DNA from: Malurus cyaneus samueli
Lineage: Eukaryota; Chordata; Aves; Passeriformes; Maluridae
Assembly: GCA_009741485.1 (NCBI GenBank)
Contig: CM019217.1
Location: 38,945,303-39,009,302 of the forward strand
Reading direction: 5' to 3'
Length of the DNA stretch: 64,000 bases
A program made the translations under genes and the position numbers. Positions within the stretch are counted from its first letter, which is position 1. Each line of letters begins with the position of its first letter. The notes below the pieces were generated by a model. The model did not search any database. It was not told where the DNA came from and saw only the letters and a list, made by a program, of their open reading frames with translations. Shown here one piece after another: positions 37,601-52,370 of the stretch.

Positions 37601-40600
37601 AGAGCTGATGCTCAGATACAAATACTTTAAAATGTGGAGATTGTTTGGAGGCTAGAAAGGTGCTTGCTATGTCTCTTTACAGCTTCTTTGTGCAATACCT
37701 ACACAAAGCATATAATAAAAAGGTCTTTTTTCATGAGCAAGGATTTAATACTAACAACAGAAAAAGTGGCTATCTCTAGTGATATCCTTGTGTAGAATAT
37801 CTTTTAGAATAATGCATCTTTGCACACATTTTATAAATATAATGCATTAAAAATATTTCAAGGACAATGCTATCAGTAATTAGAATGGAAAGATATCCTC
37901 GATGATTTCTTGGTTATTTTTTTACAAATCCTTCTGTTCTTGTTATATGTTTAGTGACCATATTCTGAGGCAGTACATTCAGCAAGTATTTGGTTCTCAG
38001 TTTATAACTCAAACTTAAGAAGCACTGATTGCCACTAAAGATTATTCAGAAAACTCCTAGGAGGAATGAAGTCATAATTGTTTTGTCAACTGCATCTTTG
38101 TTATAAGATATTGAAAACTACTCCAAATCCCACTGAAAAATCTGGAAAGATTTAAATTTATTTCAGTGAATTTAGGATCAAGACAATTAAAAGCTGATAG
38201 CCTCAAACTCTCTCCCTACTAGTAACAGTATTTAATACCTATTACACTGGTAATACCTCTGTTTCTCTGTTCTCCTTGCTTTTCTCTAGATGTTGTGACA
38301 AGCCCATACTGTGTTTCTTTGCTCTGGCCCTGAAATAGATTTCTACACGACATATGCTTTGACTCTAAGATGCAGGTGGTGCAGGAAAGCAACCAATCTC
38401 TTATTTTTGTGAATGTCTTGAGGTTAATTCTCAATATTTAAATTAATTTGCTTATCTTTTTCTCAGTACCATTATTGTAGCTTCAAAACCCACTAACAAT
38501 TTTATATGTGAAAGTATCAATACAAGCTGCTTTTTCTTGTTTTATTATTAGATTTTTAAACTTTTACTTACCTTTTATTTCCTGCTGTCCATGAGGAAGA
38601 GATTGCCTTGTGACAGGACTTCATTGTTAAAAAGCAGAGATGAACTTTCACAATTCATAATATAAACAAGCAAACATTACAATTTTTTTAAATTATTATA
38701 TTAAATATATGATCTTCATATATTCCATTGCATATGTTCAGAGCCAATTTGTTTTTAATGTGTTAGTCACAAATAAGTTGGCTGAGCTAGTTTTTTAATA
38801 AATATAATAAATTAAAAGTATTTTGATCCTCAGCTTTTCTTCTATCCTTTTTAAATGGTAGCTCTAAGAGTTGACTGATAGATACAAAATTCTGGATGGT
38901 TTTTCAGTTTGCATTTAGTTCTACCTCAAAAAAAATATCCTTAGCATGTTAAGGAAAAAAAAAAGAGATAAAGAAATATTTTTTTTCAAACTATTTGAAA
39001 GCCATAGAAACTGCAAATCCAACCACAGCTTGAAATGGGAAGCAAAGTCATAATTTATTTTTCCTCAAAGGATTTTTTTACTAAGCCAGCTAGGTAATCC
39101 AAATGAAGGCAAATTTAGAAACTTTTCACTGTGTCTAAAGCACATTTTTAGTGAGAGAGAGGAAATTTTTATAGTGTTTTTCATTCAGTTGTACTGAAGC
39201 AAGGGATACTCTGCTTCAAGGGGCTCCACCAGGTTTTTGAATCGACCATGACATGTGTATAAACCCTGTGTTGGAAGATTTTTCATTATGTCAATGCACA
39301 AAATTATTGGTATTATTGATACCAGTGCTACTGGCATTGCTGGTGAGAGTGCTACAGTGGATGGACAAGTTCTTTCATTCTGAATATTCCAAATGTTTAG
39401 GGCTTTCTCTTTGCTTAGAGAACAAGGTGGAAAGTCAACTTTAATCCAACTGTAATCCTATTCTTGGTTACTTAAAATCTCCACTCATTTTCTGTAGCTA
39501 CCCAAACCTTTCCATCACTTTTTCTCTCTGTCCTTCCCTCTCAGTGGTCAGTAGGAAGCACGGGGGCTTCCTCCCTTCCTCTTTTTCAGGTTACATTATG
39601 GTAGCTGACATGTGAATAGCTCAATATGAAAATCATGCATTTCCAAAAGTTGAAATTGCCAAATATGGGTACAAATCCTTATTCCTGCTCAAGGAAATGC
39701 CCCTGGATCAGCAAAGATCATGCACTATCTGATATTACTGTCTATCCTGCTTGTTCTGAGGAGAACAGGAAGGGAGAGAGATGTAAAGGACTCACTATTG
39801 ACTTTGTGTCAGGGATTCAGGTAGATTTACTTTGGCTGTTTGGGGGTTTAGTGAAAACCCAGCTTAAGCAATGGGATTGTTTTTCACAAACCGCAGGCAG
39901 ATGTGGTCCCCTGGGCTGGACTGCCCTGTGCAGTTGGAAAGGGTAGGACTGAGAGCCAGGTGTCTGTGACCAGTCTCAGGTGGGGCACAGTGCCAGCCAG
40001 AGCTTGCTCCTCACTGTGTACCCCTCCTTGGCTACGGGGGAGAAGAGAGAACCTTTTAAACATTAATTCTGAAAATAAATTAATTTGAGACTTTGTGTGG
40101 TTCTATTAAACCCTCAGTGTAACTAGAAACGAAGCAGTGCTAACATTTGCACTTACTGTTTCAATTCTATATAGATTCATTAATCTTCATTCAAATATTT
40201 ACTTACTGAATGATTCAAACTGTTAAACGCGAGCTTTTCTTAGCAGTCAATTGAGTAAAGATAATGTTTGAACACTTTTGAAGTGCCAGCATAGGTGACA
40301 TTTTCTTCACTATTGTCATGTGTACCTAGTCCAGAAGAGGCTTGGTGCTATAGAGCTCCTGAAATACAAGCAGGACACATCAGAGGAATGGTGTTTGAAA
40401 GGTTTTTGAAGAATTTTCATAATGGTTTAGAAGAAAAGGTAGCTTTGAAAAACTGGAAAGAAATCCATCGTCTTAAATAAACTTTATGTAGAAGGGGTTT
40501 TTTTCTTCCTTCTTCTTTTCTTCGTTTTTTTCTTCCTTCTTAGAAAACCAGAGTCTTTGGAAATTTAAAGCTGTAGCAAAAAACTTGGGTGATCGCACAG

Positions 40601-43600
40601 TGTTATAAGATGTTCAAGGGGGTAAAACTGTGCCTTAAATGTACCTGAGACAGAGGAAAACCAGCAGTTTCCATAACTGATGTTCAGACAGTCAACTGGC
40701 AGGTGAGGGCTCTGAATATTGCCAGAATGACCAATTTTCAGGTTCTTGTTCTTGTCATAGATAGGACGTGTACTTTAGCAATAATTTTAAATCCTCATGG
40801 CATAAAAAGGTTTCAAGATAATTTTTCTGACCCATTTAATTTTGCCTTTAGGAAATGTCAGGTGTACCTTCTAAAATGAGGCCACATTTCAACAAGATTT
40901 ATATACCACAAACTGGAGAAAAAATATTTCTACAGTCTGTATTTTTTCACCTTGCTTTGCAGGTTTGACAAAGGGGCAAAATACTAATAACTTCAGTGTT
41001 TGATGAAACTGCTATGATTACCATTGTTATCTTTCAGTTTTTAGCTTTTCAATCTGATATTGAGCATTTCTTAATGCTAATATTGGGAAAATTTTGAGCC
41101 TACTTTGAAGGAGAATGAGAATCAATCATGGATCTTCAGCGTGGTGACGAAAGAAAATCCTTTCTGAACACCAGAACTAATGTGAGTATTTACTTCTGAG
41201 TGCATTACCACAGTACTTTCTTTGCTCTTTCTTCCACAAATGCATTTCAAAATCCTTTTAAAAACTGTAACACTCAGAATTCTTCATGTACTAAGCAAGC
41301 ATAAGCAAAACAAATGTGGGAACCATCAGGCTTTGGTTACATAAGCTCTCCTGGCTCAAGAAAGGGCATCTTGATAATTAGAGTATTGCTTCTGATGGTG
41401 GTCTCTTTCATCCCTCACAGACTTTGGAATTCCAGGCACTGCAAACAAATTCTATGGTTCTGACAGTCAAGTTTGCAATGGTAGTCACAAATTATACTAG
41501 ATTTTCTGAAGGGCAAAGTGTTGATCCTGCTCCTACCGGAGCCAGTGAGACTTCATCAGAGAAGTATTTTTGGAAACCCCACTTGTACCTTGCTGTCAAC
41601 GTGAAATGCACATTTTCGATTCTATTTTCTTGCCATAACAGACCTCTTGCGAGAGTTCAGAAGAAAATAGTATCAACAAGAAAAGGAAGTCTACAAACGT
41701 CAGCCTTGAAATAATGGCAAGCAAAAAATGAATGCAGAAGACCCACTGCATAATGAGGAAAGGAGCAGTGCAGAGGCGCTTTAAAACAAAAGTAGGGTAT
41801 TAAAAGAGCAGCAATAAAACTGTAAAGCTCTTTGAAATACAGCACCAGAGCCATTGCCTGGTTTGGCATAGGTTTTGGCAGCAACACTGTCACTTTGATC
41901 TCAGTTAATCAAGGCAAAGAAATACTTTCTTCCCCCTAATTGAGCAGTTTCCTCCCACAGGCTCTTACAGAAGCAGTAGATTTGCAGTCCTGTTGGTAGG
42001 ATAACTTAGCTCAGTAAAAATTAAGAGCTTTCAACAAAGTGCCAGGCAGTTGAGTACCCAGTTCTCCCAACTGCAGAGGTTACTATTTACTGAAGCCAGG
42101 TAAAGGTATTCTGACTCTTTAGGAAAAGATCCGGGAAAGATACAAGGTAAATGCCACCAAAAAAAAGCAAGTACCAGAAATGGACTAGTGCTTAGAACAA
42201 ACTTCTGCATGAGTCCATTAATCACATCAAGGGACACTTCCATCCTTAATGGCATTATAATGAGGAAAAGCTTAGTATTTAACTAACATCAGAATTGATT
42301 GTGCTTGTGGAGAATTTTAATCTATTACTAATGCAATACAAATTGCTGGAAATAGACATGTACAGGAACCAACTGAGATTTGATAATTTGGTTTCTATTT
42401 TTGTTAGCAGCAAAGTTTTTAACTGCAATAGTAACAAAGTCAGACATCAAAATGTTCTAAGACACATTAAAACAAATATTTAACTAACAGCCCTTAATTT
42501 GCTTCTGCAAGATTTACTGGGGGATGAAAAAATACTGAATTAACATTTTCTGGGTTTTGCTGCTTCAGTAACTTGAATGAAATCTGGTGCTTCCAACAGT
42601 GATCTCCAGTTTTTCCACTTTAATAGGATGCTGCTGGCAACATCACATGTTGCTTTTCTAGTCGATGGGAATGATGGCCTATGAGATGACATAGTTGCGG
42701 AAAGTAGGAGATATGAGCAACCTTGGAGACCTTGTGGGTGAGGTACAGCCTGTGAGTCAAAACTTGGGAATCACAGACCTACAGCCTGCCCATTGTATTG
42801 ATGTGGTTTAGAACTGCTGCTCTTAATGAATCTATGTCTTTGACATCAGATTAAGTAGTCTCTCATTACTGAAGGTGTGAAAAAAGAGGAAAAACGCAAG
42901 TAGGAAAAGGTTCTAACACTACATTTATAAAGCTGGTTAAAATACCTGCATGTTTTCCATTAAAAGTGATTTCGACTGAAAATGCTGGGAAACAAATCAG
43001 TTAGATATAGAAAATAGCTTGGTTTGTTTTTTACTATTTGACCTTTTCTGTCAAGAATATGTCAAGGCAAAGACCTAGAGCTGTGTACATTATGGGCATT
43101 GCAATGGGAAGTCCATGTCCAAGGGGAGTCATATGTCTTTCTCTGTCAGAGAGTGTCACTGCAGTTAAGTAAAAACATCTATAACTGTATCAAAGGAAGC
43201 TTCTTACCACATTTCAGGTGATGGGGTTTTAATTTTGTTTGTTTGCTTGTTTTGTTTTGGTAAGCAGCAAAATAATGTGACAGACATCAAAGAACCAAAT
43301 GTTTGACGCCTGTTTCTTCTCAAATTCTCACCTCAACCTTCTTGAAATGGAAAAACAAGTTAGCCCACACATGTAAAAGGTGACATCTTGTCTTTATCTT
43401 GTGAATAAAGCTGCTTAAATATATTTCTTAAACCTCTTTTTGACTCAAAGCATCTAAGTAAAGAATGCTTCCCAATGCATTATGTTTTATGCCCCTTATT
43501 AAATATCTATTACACTTATACTTGTAGTATTTCTATGATCCTACTTATCGTACAAGTATTTTACAAAATTGCTCATTGTGACAAACCCCTTACATTTTAA

Positions 43601-46037
43601 TTGTCAAATAGTATCAAAACATTCCAATGAACCTTAAAGTATTTCTGGTTCAACAAATAAGTACATTATACCTCATTAGCAAATATCTTCCTGTTTTTGT
43701 TGTTTTGTTCTTAGGGGATTTTTTTATGTTTGACTGCCCAGAGTTTCCCAACAGCAATTATAGGCATGTACTTAGATCCTGTATTATTTTATAGCATTTA
43801 GAATTAAGAAGAAACTATTAGGGCAAGTCTGCATAACAGTTGCCTGTGACAAGAGGACTGAATTATGGCATTCTCTCAGCTTTTATTTTGAGATTCTGTT
43901 CCTTGCTACAGCTTAACTAACAGAGGAATCTTACATATAAAGACTGCATATGAAGAACATCATCCCTTTCATCAGGGCACTGGAATTTTTCATTGTGGGA
44001 AGAAATATGTAGGGAGGCAGATTATATGGCTAGTTCTCACTCTAATATTAAATGTAGAAACAGCTGGGAAATGCACAGTAGACATGGAAATGAGATATAG
44101 GATAGTTTTCTATGATTCTCTCTTACTTTGCAATATATATGGAATAAGGAGTTATTTGGAATATTTTGAGAGCATGCAAGCAGAGAAACTTAATCCAAAT
44201 TAAATTTAAAAGAACTTTGATGTAGGCAGTTCAGAAAATGTGAAGGGCGGGATTCTTAAGAAAATGGTGCAGTCCTAGATCCCAACAAACTCAAGGAGAA
44301 AGCATCAGATGTAAACCTTCACTAAAGATAAAATAAATGCAAGTTCAAAATGTTAGTTTCTTGAATGAAAATACATTTATTTATATTGAAATTACTAAAA
44401 CAAATATATTTTGCTTCAAAGATTATTACATTTTTAAAATTTTCTTTTGCTGGACGTAGTTCTGAAGCCATTTTTTCTAAAGTGAGTGGAGATTTTAAAA
44501 CATATGGAGGATTCAGAAATAGTGGTATTTCAAATTTTCTGAAAATCCAAATGCTCAGATCCTTCAAACTGAATGCACTATTTCTCATGTAATAAAGTTA
44601 CTTCCACCTGAATTCTGACAATATCTCCTCCAGCAGAATGGTCCTTTTCTGTGAGTGGAAAGATTTCCCTCTGTCCACAAATCTTTGTGAATGATTGCTT
44701 TCAACATAAAAGTACTGTTTCTACCTTTTCTGTTGTTTTAGCTTCAGATCTTGGACATGAGGACATCTTCTACCACCTCACAGAGGGTTTTTTTCCTACA
44801 GCTGAGACTCATTTCATTCAAGGTGGATGAAGCATCTGTGAAGTAGAGAGGAATTGTAAAGGTTTGTGCTCTGCCTCCTCCATGATGTAGATAAATGTAG
44901 GCTTTTGTGTTTTTAGTGTTATTGAGCCAGAACATTTCTCAACTGCCAAAATCAGACAAAAAAAAATCAAAATTCACAACTGGCACAGCACTATGTATTA
45001 CATACAAACTAACATTTTCACAGCATGCCATCAATTTTAAAGTCTGTCTTTCTCAGTAAGGCTCACACGGGGCAGGCTTTCTTGGATGAGAAAGCACCAG
45101 CAATGTGGCTTTATTTATGGGATTGGTCACACACTATGTGTGCTGTGGAAAGAAAAATATTATTTATACTGGTGTATGCAGCATTATTTTTAATTCCCAG
45201 AGTAGGGTCTAGAAACATATATGCTCCATCAGTTTTTCAAATCTAGAGCTTTATAAGCTTCATATTTACTCTTTAAATGTAATCTCACCCTTAGCTTTAA
45301 AAACAAGGAAGTATGTGTACTGTTCAACTTGTTTTTAAAAGAAATACACAATATTTTATTCTGGCAGTTTGTATACCTGGCTTTTCTGAATAATTCTTCA
45401 CAAAAAAAGAATGTATGTTAAGCTTTTTATGTAGAATATTTATTCAAGAATAAGTGATTTTTTTCTGCCCCTGAAGCAACTTTTTAGTGGACATGTAACT
45501 AAATCTTCTTTTAAAAGTGTGGGTTGTACAAACGGAGGGAATGTCACAATGGAAATGGCAAAATATATTTTCATTATTTTATTTTTTCATTTTTTCTTTT
45601 TTTTTTAATTTTTCAAGTAGAATGCTAGCGTTCTACTTAAAGGAGAGACAAACTCTATCTACAATTATAGAGGCTGTCCTAAGAAATGGGAAATGTTACT
45701 GTGTGCAGTTTATCACAGGACATTCTTTTCCAGAAGGACTTGTTTCAGAAGATGGAATACCTGCGAGGTACATGTACACCAAATCCTGAAGCTTGAAATT
45801 CCCCTGAGTTGCACATCAGAAAGGATGAATTTTATGGTAAGATAACAAGCAGAGAAGTGTGTGCCTATTTTATCTATACAACACGTACTCTATGAATTTT
45901 CATAAGTTAACATCAATATTCATCAGCTGGTTTGAATCTACTGTATTTATGTGCAATAAAATATATTCTTGTCTGTATAGGGCTAAAATTAGCACTGCCT
46001 ATTTTCCCAGAAGACAGTTTGCAATATGTAATTTTTA

Positions 46038-46061
46038 TTTTTTTTTTTTTTTTTTTTTTTT
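46038..46061. repeat. poly(T) tract, 24 bases
   Basis: An unbroken run of 24 T followed by AGCTTTTAAC. It resembles a pyrimidine tract with an AG, but no supported exon follows it. Confidence 0.9.
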
Positions 46062-49000
46062 AGCTTTTAACGGATACTTTAATATACATGAGGGTTGTTT
46101 CTTTTGAAAGGAAGGCAGAGTGACATCGCTGGGTGCACTATTGTGAGTCTGTGTGTCAAGGTAGGTTTTTCAATGGTCTGGTGCAGCAGTGTGTAACCAA
46201 ACAATGCTGTGCTGAGTTGCAGACAGTTTCTGTCTCCATCTCTGCTTTTGCCATATGTTTGCTTTTCTCTCCAAGGATATATCCATCAGAGGTGCTGACA
46301 AGCAGCACTAACAATGTGTATCAGAAAGGCCTTGGTTATGTTTCTGGTGTGAAGTTTGCAGTTGCTGTGTCATGGCAGGACGGGAGATGCTTGAGGTTGC
46401 ATTTAGAGCTGAATGGACACGTCCAGGGATGAGGAATATGAGATCTGCCCCAGCTGCCTTTCAGGCCATTGATATTTCTTTTTTTTTTTTTTTTTTTAGA
46501 CCATATGTTTTGGTTTTGTTTTTTTCCTAGATTGCAGAAATATATATGGAGGTATTTGAATAGCAGAGGATGCAGTAATAGGAATCATGATTCCTCAACA
46601 AAACAGCAAATTATCAAGGGGACATTCAGATTAATGACTTGTGCAGACTCCAGAGCATTGTGAAGTGCTAACAGCTTCAAGTCACATTTTTCTAGCTAGA
46701 GATACTTCTGAAATAATTTTTTTTTTACATCTTCTTCCTAAAAACTAAAATAGTCTTTAAAGACAATAATTATAAAAACTTATCTATATATATTTCTGTT
46801 GACTTTCATCCTTACCGTTGACAGCCCCTAAGTGATGTAAAAGCAGGCTTGTGCACTAGGAATTTATTGTGGACCTGCCGGTTCTGTCATTTTAAAAAGA
46901 AAAATCTTTGAACTTTGAACACACTGCTACATATATTTTATTTGGTTTTGGTTTTACATGTTTTTATTTGTTTTGGCTGTTCATTCACAGTATAAGTGTT
47001 GTATATACTGTTTAAGTTTTTGATTTATGCATTTTAAATATTATTTTGTAAAGCTAGATTTTAAAACTAGACTTCTAATTTTTCTTTTCTTTCTTCATAG
47101 GCGTGATAACTTCTCTGTTTCATTTACATGACTGTTGTGGTAATAAACCTATAATTACTTTTGGCTTGTCATATTTGGAATCTGTATCTCTTGATGTCCC
47201 TCTTGAGGAGAAATGAACAGTTCAGGGCACGAATAATAAAATATGTGCATTTTCTTGCATCACTTTTACATGCTTTAATATGATATATATTTACTTCTTT
47301 TCCCATTTCCATTAATTTTGATTTTGAAATCTCATGGCTCTATCTCATACCTGTATATACAAAAATTCCATACAACTGGATGACCTGAGATTATCATCGA
47401 TGAAGATTTTCACCGTGGTTTAGACAAAAGGGACGATTGCTCACACAGACCTGTGTAAGCTCCCTGGCAGTAACTTGTGACTTTGGCTCTGCTCTGGGCA
47501 GTTGGACAATCTCTTTTTCACACAGGTGTTATTTTTGGAAATATTGTGAGAGCTTCTGACAGGCCAACAGGCAAACAGAAAGGGACTTGTCCACCCTGGT
47601 ATCCATCCACTCTGATTGCATAAATCTGTCTAACAAAAGAAATGGGAACAAGAAGCAGATTTGGACTCTGAAGCTGCTGGCTCTAGTATGTTGTTACAGG
47701 GTTGAGAGTATTCTGCTTTTATCTACCATCTATCTCAAATCAACAGGAAGAGTTGTGTGGCATCTGACAGAGTAATTCATATGAATTATTGGAGCAGAAG
47801 TTATAAATTATGCTTTAATGTGATGGATATTGTCAGATAATGATTTTTTTTTTTTTAACTCTGACATCTATTGTGATGAGAAAAGTAGAATTTCCCTCTC
47901 ACTGAATTTCATGACTATTTCTAATATAAGCGGTAAACCTTTAAAGAGATGCAAACATATTTAGTAATACAGCTTCCACTTAACACTAATAGGACTTTTA
48001 AGCCTAATTTCCTGTGCATCAACTGGAAAATATGCCACTTAATATAATCTAAACATGTATTTATAGCTTAATTATTCTCTACCATTAGACAAAATGCACC
48101 ATTACATAGTTCCATAACTTATTTTAATGATACCCTGTAATATGCCCTTGTTGGAGAAAACACTTTCAAAATGTTTTGATTTTCAATCTATGCAGCTAAG
48201 ATAAATGTAACCATCTTGTGTACATAGTTTGTGAAAAAAAAACAAAACCTCAAAGTGCAATGAGAACTTACCTATCAATCTGGAGAATTTCATTTTGGAA
48301 ATTGTAATGACAAACAAATTGAGAAACACTTCTGAAGTATATAATGAATTTGAACATACTGGAATCATACAGGAATAAAAAACTGTAATTTTCTTGCTGT
48401 TAGTAGCAGAAGAGTAGACTTTGTATCTGAAACAACAGAACATGCCTGTTGCTAAGAAAAATTTACACAACTGATGAAAATACACTGTCCCTACTTTTAG
48501 CAATGTTCAGAGGGTCTATCCTGAGTGATCATTTCAGTGTTTGAAATCTCAGAGGTATAAACTTTGACAATTGCAGTAAAAAACAAGACAGTAGAAAAAA
48601 AAATACTTTAATTTTTTTTTTTTTATTCTGTCTTTCCCAGGGCATGTTTGATAAACCAATGTGAATTTGAGAGGAAATGGCAAACTTCTTGAAGTGGCCT
48701 TCAAAATAAAAAAAGGTGAAATGTTAACCTGCTGGGAGTATGTAAGACTGTATTGCACAGTGGCTATACTTGCTATAATATTGACTTTGAGAATTTGGTC
48801 ACACCAGAAGAAAAAATATCTGGATATTTCTGGATGACTCAGGGTAAAAAATTATTTTCAGATGGAACATGGCATGAATACTGGTGTTAAGAGTACCAGG
48901 TAAACTTAGTATCTCTCTAGTACACAGACTAGAAAAATGTGTACATTAAAAAATAACGGGGAAAGGACAATGTAAAACACACATAAGACTGGTAGATACT

Positions 49001-51082
49001 CTACCATTCAGTGAATAAAATTCACAGAGTTGATTAAACCACTCTTTTTCTGCACTTGAACATGTTGTACTATTATGTTAGCAAGAAAGAAGAATAATAA
49101 GATGGATGATTGCTCTTGCTAATTTTTATTAAGTTTAATACTGCAGCAATAACTTTAATGATAGGCTGACTCCCCCTTAAAATAATTGCAGTGTGGTAAA
49201 GGGGAAAAAAGTATCAAGCATTTTTAGTGTCAGGTGCCAGTCCTTAGGAATAAGAGCCTAGTGGTCATCTTGTAAAGTTTTGATGCCTTCATTTCTGCTT
49301 CCTGAAAATCTGGCCTTTAAATGTAATGGTTTGATTTCAAATTTGATCAAATTTGGGTTTAGTTACTTCTGAAAAGAAATTCAGAAATATCTGAAGATCT
49401 GAAACTGGCTTATTAATTATAGACATTTCAATGGTCTGATAGATGGAGAGGACATGTCAATGGTCACATAATATTAAATGCATAAATATACATTTTTTGG
49501 CTAATAAAAAGAAAACTGTGCTTTAAGACTACAAGGAAATTAATTAGCCTGTTTTCTGGAGAATAAGTCTCATAAGAGCTTTCTATGTTGTGCTTTAGAA
49601 AGGGTTATAGAATTTCTTTGTGGTTTAGCACAGAAGTGGCAGAAGTTAACTTTGGGAAGGATCCATGTGGCATACACATCCTTCCTTTCTTTTATTAAAG
49701 ATTGTGGATTAATCGCATTTACTATGATCAGTAGCTGTGGGCTAGAACTAAGCTTTACATAATCAGCGTCATGGATTTTTTACCAAGACTTGCAAACTGA
49801 GAAGCTTGTTGGTATTGGCACAGTTTTGCTCCACGAACAGGTAATCACACATTTTCAGATCAACCCAAAGACCTCTGTAGACTGTCTCTGTGGTGAATTT
49901 GCACAAGCTGGTGTATTAGGTAGGATAATTTTCAAATGCATGTTTTAGCTTTAATTCCTGATTTTAAAATTCCAGAAGAAAAATTTTATTAATATTCTCT
50001 GTTCTTAAGGAATCTCCTAACCCTTATAAATCAGCTCCACCTAGAAAAAGGAGATTCAGCATTAGAATGACCTGAATCTAACATTGTTCCAGTATGGCGC
50101 AGACTACTCAGTCCTTTATGTCTTATAGCAATCTTCATCAGTGAAAACCACGGGGTTTTAATATTTCTTTATTCACTGTCACTTCTAAGCTGTAACAGAA
50201 AATGTCACTGGAACCAGATCCTATTTGTTTTGATTCAGCTGACCTGTTTCAACCCCAAACCTGCATTTCAGTTTTCTGCCTCATTACTTTAGCAGTGAGA
50301 GATTTACACATATCGTCACATCTCAGAAACAAATTTTGCAATGCAAAAATATAACCATGAGAGTTCTCAAAACCTGGGTTTTGGTGTCCATAAGAAACCA
50401 GCACACAGAGTATTAACAGGATGTACTAAACTTTGTCATCAGAAGTGAATATCGCTTCACTTAAGATTTGAAGGAGCCAATTCAGATTTTGATTTCAGTG
50501 CTCCTGCATAAAAAATGTTTCCTGCTTCTGCTCCTTAAGACCTGTGAGCATTTAGGATGCTAAAGAAAAGCATTTAAAACAGCTTTTGAGTCTGATGACA
50601 GGGTATTTTCTAAGACACCTGTCTTAGTTAAGAAAGCCATTTTGAGTTACTATATGTTCCTTCTATTTTTTGTTCTAAACCTGTTTGTATGGGAGGGAGA
50701 CTGTGATTTGTGCAGCTTGATGTATCTGTCTTAAGCTCAATGAAAACACATCTGATGTTTTTGATGATCTCCTCATAATGAGGAAACAATATACCATAAA
50801 AAGAGACCTGAAGAGTTTCCACAAGGATACAGGTGGAAGGATTAGGAAGTCCTCCACATTTAGCTCACCAACTGAAGGCAATTTTAAAATTTGGCTTAGT
50901 TGTTTAAAATTTAGCTTGCATGGGTTTTCTCTGAGTGGGGGAAAAGTCTTTTACAACTATCAGTAATTAGAGTGCCATCTGCTTGAGGGACATAGACTTA
51001 CAATACAGAACAGACAGTTAATACGGATTAAAACAATGTCAAAGTTTTATGCCAACAACAGTGGTTAAGGCTGTTTCGTTTG

Positions 51083-51105
51083 TTTTTTTTTTTTTTTTTT
51101 TTTTT
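51083..51105. repeat. poly(T) tract, 23 bases
   Basis: An unbroken run of 23 T. I see no transposon or retrocopy body beside it. Confidence 0.9.
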
Positions 51106-52266
51106 CTGGCAGAATACTGGCTCTTGGTAATTTATCCTAATTTTCTATTTAAACAAGAGCTGTTAGCTTAAGCATACAAGATTAATGAAATTTGGTTTGA
51201 CTGCCCTCTTTGCTTCCTGTGCCTTCTACAGCATTATAAAGGTGGCAGATTGCTAATCAAGAGTCCTTGACTCTTTGTCCAAACTCAGGGGAAGATTTCT
51301 CAGAAATTATAATTACCTGTAATTCCAGTCATGATCTCTTAGCCTATGAGTTACAGTTAAACTATTTGTCTTTTCCATGCATTTTCCTTACAAAATGAGA
51401 CTTACAAATAGCATTTCATTACTCAGAAAACTGTTTCCTTTCATAGTTTGATCTCTGACACTATCTCAGTAGATGTCGTGAAACTATAGGTGGCAATAGT
51501 TCACAATTACTCTTGATTACACTTGTCTTATGTAATAAATAGGACACCTTTTAAGGATATTTTTATGTGCTACACTGAAGGATGATGCACTACACTGTAT
51601 ACTACGTCCAGTGCACTGTACATTGCACTTGCAGCTCAATCTTATAACTCTAGATCATATCCACTGAATGTATTTTCACCTGAGCTTTACAAGGGTCTTG
51701 TAATACTTGAAGATCATGTCTCTTAAATGCCAGCTACTCTGAAGCAGCATAATGCTGCTGTTTTATAAACTCCAGGATTTAAGCAACCCACTAACTGAAG
51801 AGGCACCTGCGATGTCTGTCATTATCTATGATGTCTTAGACACCTGACAAAAACTCAATAAAAGTTCGGGACTGGTAGAAGACATTCAGAATTCTAAGGA
51901 CAAATAGGCAGAGGCTACAGGATACAGATAGTGGCAAAAAGAGATTAATATACAGTGAGAGGATCTGTCTCCATAAATATAGACATTCAAATTGCCACAG
52001 ATACAAAATGTGAGATACAAAAAAAAAAAAAAAATTGCCTTGCAGTTTCTTTATTTCAAAGGTCAATATCCCTATAGTGGCTGCAAAAGTATTTCAGGCT
52101 TTTGTTCGCAAAAGACATTTGCTATTACCTTTATTTCTCCTTGCTTTCCTGTTCTTTCCTTCCTAGCTTGCCAGCTGCCCTGGTGCCTGAGACCCTGATT
52201 ACATAGGTGCTATGAAAAGAGCTACTGTTTCTATTTGGGCATTAGAAACCACTTCTACAAAGGAAT

Positions 52267-52370
52267 TAAAAACAAAACAAAACAAAACAAACAAAACAAA
52301 AAAAAACAACAAAAAAAAAACCAAAAAAAACCCCCCAAAAAAAAAAAAAAAAAAAACCAACGAAAAAAAG
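52267..52370. repeat. A/C-rich simple repeat (AAAAC-like, then A-run)
   Basis: It starts as imperfect AAAAC/AAAC units and passes into A runs broken by CC and CCCCCC. It contains no G until the end. The open frame 52212-52409 is a lysine/asparagine artefact of this repeat. Confidence 0.9.
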
